From CAVWSM01 sp963798505 (GTDB taxonomy: Bacteria; Actinomycetota; Actinomycetes; Jiangellales; Jiangellaceae): 64,000 nt of DNA. The position numbers and the translations under genes are program-made. Numbering within the stretch: the first letter of the stretch is position 1; every line of letters starts with the position of its first letter. Location: NCBI GenBank assembly GCA_963798505.1, contig CAWCTX010000005.1:186001-250000 (forward strand), given 5' to 3'. This document shows, piece after piece, positions 8,225 through 16,817 of this stretch. The notes beneath the pieces are model-generated. The model saw only the letters and a list, made by a program, of their open reading frames with translations, had not been told where the DNA came from and did not search any database.

Positions 8225-8426
8225 ATGGCCGAGTCCCAGTTCCTGAGCGACGCCGGCGTCTCCGAACGTGAGGCCGAGGTGCTGGCCCTCGTTGGCGACC
8301 GACTGAGCAACTCCGAGATCGCGGGGCGTCTGTTCATCTCGGTCCGGACGGTGGAGAGCCACGTCTCGTCGCTGCTGCGCAAGCTCGGCCTTACCGACCG
8401 CCGGGGCTCGCCGACCTCGACCCCCG
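8225..8426 (+). pseudogene. Orphan N-terminal HTH fragment of a LuxR-type regulator
   Basis: Encodes AESQFLSDAGVSEREAEVLALVGDRLSNSEIAGRLFISVRTVESHVSSLLRKLGLTDRR, a complete GerE/LuxR helix-turn-helix nearly identical to the N terminus of the minus-strand regulator ending at 8441. After LTDRR the frame slips (the homologous RALADL appears in another frame as GLADL), and the similarity ends where the neighbour's 3' end begins. It is the first ~65 codons of a second copy whose ATPase part is gone. No product is expected to be functional beyond a free HTH. Confidence 0.7.
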
Positions 8427-8440
8427 GTCAAACCCTTGGC

Positions 8441-11254
8441 TCAGGTGGCCATGGGCGTGGCGCCGATTGCCGCCATGATCGACTCGCCTTCGGCCCTCGC
8501 CGCGCCCCCGGCGAAGACAAGGGTGCGGGCCCGCTGATACCGGCACCCGGCGGCGTCGAGGGCGGCGGCAGTAGCCAAGAGCCGGTCGGTGTCGCCGGCG
8601 TCGATGGCGTCGGCGCGGTCGACGATCGCCGACGGCGATCGGGTTCCCACGGACGACGAACCTCGCACGGTCGAGACGGCTGCGTCGGTCGGGCAGGGCT
8701 GCAAGCACCCCGGCTTCGGCCCACAAAGCGGCGTACCACGGGCGCCAGGCAGCGGCGTCGAACCATCGCTTGAACGACTCCGGTGCGGCTGCCATGTGCG
8801 TCAGCGCGACCCCAATCTCACCCCGGTGCAACGCCACCATCCCGTCGAAGGCTGGGCTGTAGAGGGTCTGCCTTCCGCGCATTGGCTGCACGAGCCGGCG
8901 CATCTCGGCGGTCATGTCGAGCCACTCGTGCCGCGCCTCGTCGTCGCCTCGGATGCCGTACACCATGGCCGCCGCAGCCGGCGCGAAGGCGGTACCGCCG
9001 AGCGGGGGCCGGCCGGCCTCCACCCACCCCCGACGTAAGCGCTGCGCCAACTCGACCGCCTCGTCGAAGTCGCCGGCCAGGGCAGCCGTGGTGAGCAGCC
9101 ATTCGACGGCGAGGTGGTCCGCCTCGCGGAAGGAGGGCAGTTCGCTGCGCTGTTGGGCATAGCGGCGGGCGGCTTCGAGGTCGCCCGCGGCCAGGTACGC
9201 CATCGGCGCCATGTGGAGGGTGTCCGGGATCTCCCACGCCATCTCGACGTCGTGGGCCCGGGGCGCGAGCAGCTCCAGGCGGCGTTGGACGGTGGCGACG
9301 GCCTCGTCCAACTCGCCGCATATGAGGCGCACGGCGGTCAGCTGGTCGAGCGCGGCGCTCTCCAGGCGGGTGTCGCCGACCCGGCGGGCCAGCTCGACGG
9401 CGCGTTCGGCCAGGTCGGCGTACGCCGGGTCGAACTCGTCTTCTGGAGTGGTGACGGTGACGGTGAGCACGGCCGCCTCGACGTGGACATCACCGCCGGC
9501 CAGGGCCCGAGCCTCCCCCAGCAGGGCCCGCTCCTCCCCGGCCGGGGGCGGCTCGGACAGGATGCCCGGCGCGTTCGTGATCACCTCGGCCGCGCTCGCT
9601 AGCTCGAGGGCGGCGCGACGTGGGTCGCCGCCCCGGCGCGCCGCCTCGGCCGCGGCGCGGTAGAGCCGGATCGCCTCGTTGCCCGCATACCGGCCCCAAG
9701 CCACGGCCGCGCCGAGGTGCAGCGCCTCTGCGGCGTCGGCGGGATCGGCCGCCAGCGCGGCCGCCTCCTCATACCTCTCCTGCGCCTCGCTCGGCATCCC
9801 CCGGGCGTAGGTGAGTCGGGCCAGGCGTACCGCGAGCTGGTGGGCGTCGCGCCGGTGCTCGGATCGGCCGGCCGCCCACCCGAGCCCGGCCCGCAGGTCG
9901 TCGGCCACCTCGTCGAACCCGGAGGTGTCGGCGCTCGCCTCCAGTTCCGCGGCGGACGCCAGGCACCAGCGCAGATGCCGACCAAGTACGTCGGCGAGCT
10001 CGCCGACGCTTTCCATGCGCTCGGTCCCGTACTGCCGGATCGTCTCCAGCATCCGGTAGCGGGTCACCAGGGGATCGGGCATCACCACCAGCAGGTTGTG
10101 GTCGGCGAGGCGGCCCAGCGCGCCCGGCACCTCCCCTGGCATCAGCGGCGAATGCCCGGTCACCGTGGCCGCCGCCCCGGATGTGAACGGTGCCGCGAAC
10201 ACCGAGGCCCGCCGCAGCACCACCTGGTCCTTGCTCGTCGAGCAGGCCGAAGCTCCAGTCGCAGGGTGGAGCGGACCGACTGGTGCCGGTCGTCGAGCCG
10301 ATGCCCGCCGGCCAACAGGGCCAAACGGTCGGCCAGGCCCGCCTCCAGGCCGTCGAGTCCCAAGGTCGCCAGCCGGGCCGCGGCCAGCTCGATCGCCAGG
10401 GCGACGCCGTCGAGCTGGCCGCAGATCGCCGCGATCCGGTCCCGGTCGTGTGGGTACGGCGACGACCAGCCCGCCATACCGGCCCGCTCGACGAACAACG
10501 CCACCGCGTCGCTGTCGCCTTCGCTTGTGCCGTCATCGAGTGACAGCCCCGGCACCGGATACACGTACTCGAAGGGCAGCCGCAACCGGGCGCGGCTGGT
10601 CGCCAGGACGGTCACCTTCGGGCAGCCGGTGAGCAGCCGTTCGACGAAGGCCGACACTCCTCCATGAGGTGCTCGCAGTTGTCCAGCACCACCAGCGCCT
10701 CTGCCCCGGCAAGCTTGGAGATCACCGTCTCGGTGGGCGACCGGCCCGGCTGCTCCCCGAACCCGAAGGCGCTCGCCGCCGCGGCCCCGACCATCGCGTC
10801 ATCGGTCACCGGCACCAGGTCGACGTACCACGCGCCGTCCGCGTACTGGTCGGTGACTTCGGTCGCCACCGCCAGCGCGAGCCGGGTCTTTCCCACACCG
10901 CCTGGGCCGACGGCCGTGACCAGCCGGTGCCGGGCCAGGATCTCGGCGAGCGCGGCTCGTTCGGCCGCCCGTCCCACGAACGAGGTCAGCGGCGACGGCA
11001 GCGACGGACGCTGCGACCTCCGGGGCCGATCGAGAGTCGCCGGCCTGGAGGGAGGCGGTCAGGTCGGCGAGCGCGCGGCGGTCGGCCAGGTTCAGCTTGC
11101 GCAGCAGTGACGAGACGTGGCTCTCGACCGTCCGGACCGAGATGAACAGCCGGCCCGCGATCTGGGCATTACTGAGGTGCTCGCCCACCAGGGCCAGCAC
11201 CTCGGCCTCGCGTTCGGAGACGCCGGCGTCGTTCAGCAGCTCGGACTGGGTCAT
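8441..11254 (-). pseudogene. Large LuxR-HTH / NB-ARC-type ATPase regulator, frame-broken
   Basis: About 930 codons of a regulator with an unusual N-terminal HTH (MTQSELLNDAGVSEREAEVL... VRTVESHVSSLLRKLNLADRR). It continues to a P-loop ATPase (TAVGPGGVGKTRLALAV, then VVLDNCEHLMEE, TVLATSRARLRLP) and a C-terminal TPR-like helical region. Full-length continuity is only obtained by changing frame near 11000, 10650 (one G missing in GAGGAGTG), 10260, 10232 and 8670. No large deletion is evident and the end (IGATPMAT, stop at 8441) is intact, so this is either a very recent pseudogene or a functional gene with sequence errors. A related HTH-only copy faces its 3' end. Confidence 0.7.
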
Positions 11255-11504
11255 GGCATCGACCGCGCTCAGAGCCCGGTCCGTGGCGGATCCGTAGCCG
11301 GCATGGACCTGTCGGGCCATCGCCACCGCGGCATGACGGCATGTCCGACACGATACGACCGACCAGGGTCGTCGAGGGGAACGCACCCCTCATGCCGAGC
11401 GGCACGATGCGGTCGCCTCCATCGAGGCCACGGCCCCATCCCGTATGAGCCATCGGAGCCAGCCACGATCAGGTCTCGGCTGGTGAGATGCGAGGTTTCC
11501 GATC

Positions 11505-11518
11505 CTCGGACGTCCGAG
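11505..11518. promoter_or_regulatory. Perfect 14-bp palindrome upstream of the leu leader
   Basis: CTCGGACGTCCGAG lies in the 280-bp stretch 11255-11534, which otherwise shows no gene. It ends 16 bp before the leader-peptide ATG and immediately before TACCTT (11519-11524), a weak -10 candidate. It could be an operator for the following BCAA operon. The cognate factor is unknown. Confidence 0.45.
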
Positions 11519-11534
11519 TACCTTGTCCAACAAC

Positions 11535-11582
11535 ATGACGCGGACGGCTCTCGTAATTCGCTGCCGCGACGGGGCCCGCTAA
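11535..11582 (+). CDS. Putative branched-chain amino acid leader peptide (15 aa)
   Basis: ATG 11535 to TAA 11582 encodes MTRTALVIRCRDGAR. It contains consecutive Leu-Val-Ile codons, including ATT, which is scarce in this genome. That is what ribosome-mediated attenuators of BCAA operons use, and short Arg-rich leaders of this style are known before actinobacterial ilv/leu genes. It has no strong Shine-Dalgarno and could be translated from a nearly leaderless transcript. Its stop codon falls inside the loop of a strong hairpin (11564-11603). The next genes are the LeuA-type regulatory domain and leuB. Confidence 0.6.
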   Translation: MTRTALVIRCRDGAR

Positions 11583-11603
11583 GCGGCCGGCTCCCCGTCG
11601 CGG
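11564..11603 (+). promoter_or_regulatory. Attenuator-like hairpin overlapping the leader peptide stop
   Basis: CCGCGACGGGG (11564-11574) pairs perfectly with CCCCGTCGCGG (11593-11603), an 11-bp GC stem. An inner 4-bp stem CCGC/GCGG encloses the TAA stop in its loop. A ribosome stalled at Leu-Val-Ile (11550-11558) would stop just short of the left arm, while one reaching the stop would open it. No U-run follows, so transcription termination versus translation control cannot be told. Confidence 0.5.
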
Positions 11604-11647
11604 TGTCTGGCGTTGCCGGCCCATGAGCGCGCGAGGAGCAACCCCCA

Positions 11648-12031
11648 GTGACCGAAACGACGACGGTGTCGCAGGACTGGCAGCTCGACCAGATCAACTA
11701 CGCCGGCGGCACCAGCGCCGGCCCCCGAGCGAGCGTGCAGCTGTCCCGGCCGGATGAATCCGTGACCGCCGAAGGCGCGGGTACGGGGCTGGTCGACGCG
11801 GTGTGCCAGGCGATCTCCGAGGCCACGGGCGTGCAGGCGCGCGTCGTCGCCTTCCGGGCCTATTCCGTCGGCCCGGGCAGCGAGGCGCTCGCCGAGGTCG
11901 AGCTCGACGTCGAGTTGCCGCGTCGGCGCGCCGCCGTACGCGCGTCGTCGACCGACGTGATCGAGGCCTCGGCTCGGGCGTTCCTCGCCGCCATCAACCA
12001 GCACCTGTCGAAAACGAAAGCCCAACGATGA
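11648..12031 (+). CDS. Stand-alone LeuA-type allosteric (dimerisation) domain protein
   Basis: 127 residues with no catalytic TIM barrel. The whole protein resembles the C-terminal regulatory domain (PF08502) of 2-isopropylmalate/citramalate synthases: SQDWQLDQINYAGGT, an ASVQL strand, GAGTGLVDAVCQAISEATG, then GPGSEALAEVELDVEL and a final helix EASARAFLAAINQHLS. In full LeuA this fold binds leucine. Starts at GTG 11648 after AGGAG. It lies behind a Leu-Val-Ile leader and overlaps (ATGA) a tiny ORF, followed 104 bp later by leuB. It may sense a branched-chain amino acid, or dock to LeuA/CimA encoded elsewhere; both are inference. Confidence 0.75.
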   Translation: MTETTTVSQDWQLDQINYAGGTSAGPRASVQLSRPDESVTAEGAGTGLVDAVCQAISEATGVQARVVAFRAYSVGPGSEALAEVELDVELPRRRAAVRASSTDVIEASARAFLAAINQHLSKTKAQR

Positions 12032-12111
12032 CCCAGGAACAGCAGAACGCCATGACCGCCGTCCAGGAGGCCATGGACCGGCGCGACAACGGTGGGGAGA
12101 CCGGCCACTGA
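12028..12111 (+). CDS. Overlapping mini-ORF (27 aa)
   Basis: ATG 12028 overlaps the stop of the LeuA-domain gene (ATGA), the typical actinobacterial coupling geometry, and ends at TGA 12111, 23 bp before leuB. It encodes MTQEQQNAMTAVQEAMDRRD followed by NGGETGH, a Gln/Glu-rich amphipathic helix with no cysteines or membrane segment. The coupling and helical composition suggest it is translated. No family recognised. Confidence 0.4.
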   Translation: MTQEQQNAMTAVQEAMDRRDNGGETGH

Positions 12112-12134
12112 ACCGACCGTTAGGCTCGGCGACC

Positions 12135-13184
12135 ATGCCGCGACACGTACGCCTTGCAGTCATCGCCGGTGACGGCATTGGTCCGGAGGTGGTCGCCGAG
12201 GGCCTCAAGGTCCTCGACGCGGTCGCGCCGGCCTACGACACCAAGGTCGAGGCAACCCACTACGACCTGGGCGCACGCCGCTGGCACGAGACGGGGGAGA
12301 CCCTGCCCGACTCGGTCCTCGACGAGTTGCGCGGGCACGACGCGATCCTGCTCGGTGCGATCGGCGACCCCTCCGTACCGTCGGGCGTCCTTGAGCGAGG
12401 GCTGCTGCTCCGCATGCGGTTCGAGCTCGACCACTACGTCAACCTCCGACCGTCGCGCCTCTTTCCCGGCGTGGTCTCCCCGCTGGCCGATCCGGGTGAC
12501 ATCGACTTCGTCGTTGTGCGGGAGGGCACCGAGGGTCCGTACGTCGGCAACGGCGGAGCGATCCGCGTCGGCACGCCGCACGAGGTGGCCAACGAGGTCA
12601 GCGTCAACACCGCGTACGGGGTGGAGCGGGTGGCGCGCGAGGCGTTCCGGCGCGCCGACGCCCGCCCCGACAAGCACCTCACTCTGGTGCACAAGCACAA
12701 CGTCCTCGTCCATGCCGGTCATCTCTGGCGGCGAACAGTCGAGGCAGTCGGCGCGGAGTACCCCGCGGTTAGCGTCGACTATCTGCACGTCGACGCGGCG
12801 ACGATCTTCCTCGTGACCGACCCCGGCCGGTTCGACGTCATCGTCACCGACAACCTGTTCGGCGACATCCTCACCGACCTGGCGGCGGCGATCACCGGAG
12901 GAATCGGCCTGGCGGCCAGCGGCAACGTCAACCCCGACCGCACCGCGCCGAGCATGTTCGAACCGGTGCACGGCAGCGCGCCTGACATCGCCGGCCAGCA
13001 GAAGGCCGACCCCACAGCGACGGTGCTCTCGGTGGCGCTGCTGCTCGAGCACCTCGGCCTCGCAGATGCGTCCGCCCGCATCGAGCAGGCCGTGGCCGAC
13101 GACCTGGCGACGCGCGGCTCGGCAGCCCGTACGACGGCCGAGATCGGCGACGCGCTCGCTGCCCGCGCCGCGGGCACCCCCTAG
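12135..13184 (+). CDS. leuB: 3-isopropylmalate dehydrogenase
   Basis: Oxidative decarboxylation of 3-isopropylmalate with NAD, third step of leucine synthesis. The enzyme can also act on the citramalate-route analogue (3-methylmalate). 349 residues with family motifs: AVIAGDGIGPEVVAEGLKVL at the start, LGAIGDPSVP, LRMRFELDHYVNLRP (substrate arginines), the metal-binding DNLFGDILTDL, and the NAD loop FEPVHGSAPDIAGQ near residue 275. ATG 12135 is the natural family start. It sits in the same unit as the LeuA-type domain and downstream of the leader peptide; an ABC cluster starts 81 bp later. Intact. Confidence 0.95.
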   Translation: MPRHVRLAVIAGDGIGPEVVAEGLKVLDAVAPAYDTKVEATHYDLGARRWHETGETLPDSVLDELRGHDAILLGAIGDPSVPSGVLERGLLLRMRFELDHYVNLRPSRLFPGVVSPLADPGDIDFVVVREGTEGPYVGNGGAIRVGTPHEVANEVSVNTAYGVERVAREAFRRADARPDKHLTLVHKHNVLVHAGHLWRRTVEAVGAEYPAVSVDYLHVDAATIFLVTDPGRFDVIVTDNLFGDILTDLAAAITGGIGLAASGNVNPDRTAPSMFEPVHGSAPDIAGQQKADPTATVLSVALLLEHLGLADASARIEQAVADDLATRGSAARTTAEIGDALAARAAGTP

Positions 13185-13265
13185 GGGTCGGCGCCGGGAA
13201 GATCAGGGCAGACGCGCACCGACCACCTGACGTCGCATCGGACATTTCGCACGTACCCTTCGTCC

Positions 13266-14192
13266 GTGCCTGTCATCGAGACCGAGAGCCTCAGCAAGAG
13301 GTATCCCCGCGTCACCGCGCTCGACCAGCTGACGATCGACGTCCCAGAGGGCGTCACCGGGCTGGTCGGCGCCAACGGCGCGGGCAAGTCGACGCTCATC
13401 AAGATCCTGCTCGGGCTGTCCGAGGCCAGCGGCGGCAGCGCCCGCGTGCTCGGCCATGACGTGACCACTCATGGGCCGCAGATCCGCGAGCGCGTCGGCT
13501 ACATGCCCGAGCACGACTGCCTGCCACCGGACATGACCGCGACCGAGTTCGTCGTCCACATGGCGCGGCTGTCCGGCCTGCCGCACACCGCCGCTCGGGA
13601 ACGCACCGCCGACACGCTCCGGCACGTCGGCCTGTACGAGGAGCGCTACCGCTCGATGGGCGGCTACTCCACGGGAATGAAGCAGCGGGTCAAGCTCGCC
13701 CAGGCGCTCGTGCACGCCCCCGAGCTGGTGTTTCTCGACGAGCCCACCAACGGGCTCGACCCGGTGGGCCGCGACGACATGCTCGGCCTGATCCGTCGCG
13801 TGCACACCGACTTCGGCATCGCGGTGCTCGTGACCAGCCACCTGCTCGGCGAGCTCGAGCGAATCAGCGACCACGTGGTCGTCATCGACGGGGGTCGGCT
13901 GCTGCGCTCGTCCGCCACCACCGACTTCATGCATGCGACGCAGGCGCTCGCCGTCGAGGTGGGCGACCACCGCGACGGACGGCCGGTCGACGCTGCCGCG
14001 GCGCTGGCCGCTACCGGGCTGCACGTCCGGGCTGACGGCCGGTTGCTCCTCGTCGACGTCGCCCCAGGGGAGTTCGACCAGACCGTCGACCGAATCCGCG
14101 ACACGGTCGTCGATCTCGGCGTCGGCCTCGTCCGCATGGAGCGGCGGCGCCACCACATCGCCGAGATTTTTCGAGACGAGGAGGCCTCGTGA
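13266..14192 (+). CDS. ABC transporter ATP-binding protein (first of two)
   Basis: 308-residue ABC ATPase. Walker A GANGAGKSTLIKILLG (near residue 37), signature YSTGMKQRVKLAQAL, Walker B LVFLDEPTNGLDP, and an H-loop in VLVTSHLLGELERIS. A C-terminal ~80-residue extension matches the DrrA/ABC-2 exporter group. Starts GTG 13266 and overlaps the permease by GTGA. Together with the next three genes it forms two ATPase-permease pairs, which probably assemble as one ABC-2 type exporter. Substrate unknown. Confidence 0.9.
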   Translation: MPVIETESLSKRYPRVTALDQLTIDVPEGVTGLVGANGAGKSTLIKILLGLSEASGGSARVLGHDVTTHGPQIRERVGYMPEHDCLPPDMTATEFVVHMARLSGLPHTAARERTADTLRHVGLYEERYRSMGGYSTGMKQRVKLAQALVHAPELVFLDEPTNGLDPVGRDDMLGLIRRVHTDFGIAVLVTSHLLGELERISDHVVVIDGGRLLRSSATTDFMHATQALAVEVGDHRDGRPVDAAAALAATGLHVRADGRLLLVDVAPGEFDQTVDRIRDTVVDLGVGLVRMERRRHHIAEIFRDEEAS

Positions 14193-15083
14193 CCCCCGGA
14201 CCCACGCCGGTCGCACCCGCGAACGACGTCATCCACGACATCGGCTACCGGTCGTACGACGGGGATCGGCTCGGCCGCTCCTACGCCGCGCGCAGCCTGC
14301 TCGTCGACAGCCTGCGAGGGGCGTACGGTCTCGGCCGTTCGGCGAAGTCCAAGGTCGTGCCGATGCTGCTCATGGCCACCATGGTGATCCCGGCGCTGGT
14401 CATCGTCATGGTTGTCCTGGCCACCCGGGCGGACGAGCTGCCGCTCGACTACACCAACTACGCGGTCTACCTCTCCGCCGCGCTGGCGATCTTCGTCGCG
14501 GCGACGGCGCCGCAGATGGTCTCCAAGGACCTTCGGTTCGGCGTGCTGCCGCTCTACCTTGCCCGGCCGATCACGAGGTCGGACTACGTGCGCGCCAAGT
14601 TCGTCGCCATGACCGCTGCGATCTTCATCCTGTTGGCGGCGCCGCTGCTCGTGATGTACGCCGGAGCCCTGCTGGCCAAGCTCGACTTCAGCGACCAGAC
14701 GCTGGGACTGCTCGGCGGCTTGCTCGGCGCCTTGGTGTTCGCCGTGCTTCTGGCTGGGCTGGGGCTCGCGATCGCTTCGGTCACCGGCCGCCGGGGCATC
14801 GGGATCGCCGCCATCATCGCGGTCGTGCATGCTGAGCTATGGCTTCGCCGCCACGCTGCAGGGGCTGGCCGAGTCGGCGGAGGAGATCAACGCGGCGGGC
14901 TGGTTCGGGCTGCTCTCACCCATCACCCTCGCCGACGGCGTCCAGAGCTGGTTGACCGGCAACGAGGTCGCCGGAATCGCCGGCCCACCCGGAACAGCAG
15001 GCGGCCTGGCCTTCACCGCAGTGCTGATCGGCTCGGTGGCGCTGTCGTACTGGTTCTTGATCCTGCGCTACCGGAAGGCCTGA
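14189..15083 (+). CDS. ABC-2 type permease (one apparent frameshift)
   Basis: About 297 codons. Six or so hydrophobic segments are visible, for example VVPMLLMATMVIPALVIVMV, FILLAAPLLVMYAGALL and GLLGALVFAVLLAGLGLAIA. After GIGIAAIIAVV the frame shifts: one extra C near 14826 (GTCGTGCATGCTGAG), and the protein resumes as MLSYGFAATLQGLAESAEEI, ending TAVLIGSVALSYWFLILRYRKA at 15083. Starts GTG 14189 inside the ATPase stop. A single insertion in an otherwise good operon member is more likely a sequence error than inactivation. Membrane partner of the flanking ATPases. Confidence 0.75.
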
Positions 15084-15087
15084 GGCG

Positions 15088-16005
15088 ATGACGACTCTCG
15101 AGATCGACCGCGTCTCCCGCTGGTTCGGCAACGTCGTCGCGGTCAACGACATCAGCATGACCATCGGTCCCGGCATCACCGGGCTGCTCGGCCCCAACGG
15201 AGCCGGCAAGTCGACCCTGATCCACCTGATGAGCGGCTTCCTCCGGCCGTCGGTGGGGACCGTCACCCTTGACGGCGCAACGGTGTGGCAGAACGAGCAG
15301 ATCCACCGCGCCATCGGGCTCGTCCCCGAGCGCGAGGGCATGTACGACTTCCTCACCGGATGGCAGTTCGTGCTGGCCAACGCCGAGCTGCACGGCCTGC
15401 CCGACCCTGGCGCCGCCGCCGAGCGCGCACTGCTCACGGTCGAGATGACCGACGCGCAGGAGCGTCGGCTGAGCACCTACTCCAAGGGCATGCGGCAGCG
15501 GGTCAAGATGGCCTCCGCCCTCGTCCACGACCCCGCCGTACTCCTGCTCGACGAGCCGTTCAACGGCATGGACCCCCGGCAGCGGATGCACCTCATGGAC
15601 CTGCTGCGCCAGTTCGGGTCCGACGGCCGCAGCGTGCTGTTCAGCTCGCACATCCTCGAGGAGGTCGAACAGCTGGCCACCCACATCGAGGTCATCGTCG
15701 CCGGGCGGCACGCGGCGTCCGGTGACTTCCGCAAGATCCGCCGGCTGATGACCGACCGGCCACACCGCTACCTCGTACGGTCCAGCGACGACCGGCGGCT
15801 CGCCGCCGCGCTCATCGCCGATGGTTCGACGGCTTCAGTCGAGCTCGACTCGCGCGAGCCGGCGCTGCATATCCAGGCGTCGGACTTCGGCCGGTTCACC
15901 GAGGTGCTGCCGCGGGTGGCCCGCGACGCCGACGTACGGCTGCTGCAGATCTCGCCCGCCGACGAGTCCCTCGAAAGCGTCTTCTCCTACCTGGTGGAAG
16001 CATGA
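15088..16005 (+). CDS. ABC transporter ATP-binding protein (second of two)
   Basis: 305 residues. Walker A GPNGAGKSTLIHLMSG, signature YSKGMRQRVKMASAL, Walker B VLLLDEPFNGMDP, then VLFSSHILEEVEQL as H-loop region. Only four bases separate it from the preceding permease, and its stop overlaps the next permease (ATGA). It is clearly a paralogue of the ATPase at 13266, so the two ATPases may form a heterodimer with the two permeases. Cytosolic face of the membrane. Confidence 0.9.
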   Translation: MTTLEIDRVSRWFGNVVAVNDISMTIGPGITGLLGPNGAGKSTLIHLMSGFLRPSVGTVTLDGATVWQNEQIHRAIGLVPEREGMYDFLTGWQFVLANAELHGLPDPGAAAERALLTVEMTDAQERRLSTYSKGMRQRVKMASALVHDPAVLLLDEPFNGMDPRQRMHLMDLLRQFGSDGRSVLFSSHILEEVEQLATHIEVIVAGRHAASGDFRKIRRLMTDRPHRYLVRSSDDRRLAAALIADGSTASVELDSREPALHIQASDFGRFTEVLPRVARDADVRLLQISPADESLESVFSYLVEA

Positions 16006-16763
16006 CCGCGACCCAGACCGTCCCTGCCGCGTCGACCCGAGGTGCAGTCGACCGCACCGTCGTCCGGCTCACCGTCGCCACTCTCGCCGGTCGTCGGCGT
16101 GGCTGGTGGCTGCTGGTGCTGCCACTGCTGCTGCTCGCGTTGGCCTTCGCCGTACGGATCTTCGTCGGCGTCGACCACAACGCCGCCGTCGACGTGCTGT
16201 CCGGGTTCGCCCTGGGCACGCTGCTGCCGCTGGTCGCGCTCATCGCGGGCACCGGCGTGCTCGCACCGGAGATCGACGACGGGTCGATCACGTACCTGCT
16301 CGCCAAGCCCGTGCCGCGCGGGCGCATCGTACGGTCCAAGCTGCTCGTTGGCGCCGCGGCGACGGCCGCGACAGCAGGCATCGGGATCTTCGTCTCCGGT
16401 GTCGTGATGGTTGGCGGCGACGGTCGCATCGCTCTGGCGTTCGGGGTCGCCGCCGTCGTGGCCGCCATCGCCTATGCGGCCTTGTTCGTCCTGCTGAGCG
16501 TCATCAGCCGCCACGCGGTGGTGATCGGCCTTGCCTACGTGCTGCTGTGGGAGGGGCTCATCGGTGGGTTCGTCTCCGGCGCCCGGACGCTCAGCGTCCA
16601 GCAGTGGGCGCTGTCGGTGGCCGAGGCGGTGGCCGAGCCGGGACTGGTGGAGGCCGAAGTTGGGCTCCCGGTTGCCGTCGTCCTGCTGACCATCGTCACG
16701 GTCGGGGCCACCTGGTATGCCGGGCGCCGGCTGCGCTCGTTCAGCTTCGTCGGTGAGGACTGA
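16002..16763 (+). CDS. ABC-2 type permease
   Basis: 253 residues with six predicted membrane segments, including WWLLVLPLLLLALAFAVRIFVG, LGTLLPLVALIAGTGVLAPE, FGVAAVVAAIAYAALFVLLS and VAVVLLTIVTVGATWYAG. The motif ITYLLAKPVPRGRIVRSKLLVG is the typical ABC-2 loop where the permease meets the ATPase coupling helix. Last gene of the four-gene exporter block, with ilvE 54 bp downstream. Frame intact. Substrate not deducible; location inside a BCAA region is suggestive but not evidence of a BCAA exporter. Confidence 0.85.
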   Translation: MTATQTVPAASTRGAVDRTVVRLTVATLAGRRRGWWLLVLPLLLLALAFAVRIFVGVDHNAAVDVLSGFALGTLLPLVALIAGTGVLAPEIDDGSITYLLAKPVPRGRIVRSKLLVGAAATAATAGIGIFVSGVVMVGGDGRIALAFGVAAVVAAIAYAALFVLLSVISRHAVVIGLAYVLLWEGLIGGFVSGARTLSVQQWALSVAEAVAEPGLVEAEVGLPVAVVLLTIVTVGATWYAGRRLRSFSFVGED

Positions 16764-16817
16764 GCGGCTGCTAGCGTTTCGTAGGACGCCCAACTACCTG
16801 TTTCTGGGAGCCTGCGA

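Noticed and set aside
11269..11697. Minus-strand ORF covering the leu leader region
   Set aside because: No family features or ribosome site. The plus strand here carries the leader peptide, hairpin and LeuA-type gene.
12120..14216. Minus-strand ORFs opposite leuB and the first ABC ATPase
   Set aside because: Arg/Gly/His-rich shadow frames without ribosome sites; both plus-strand genes are certain.
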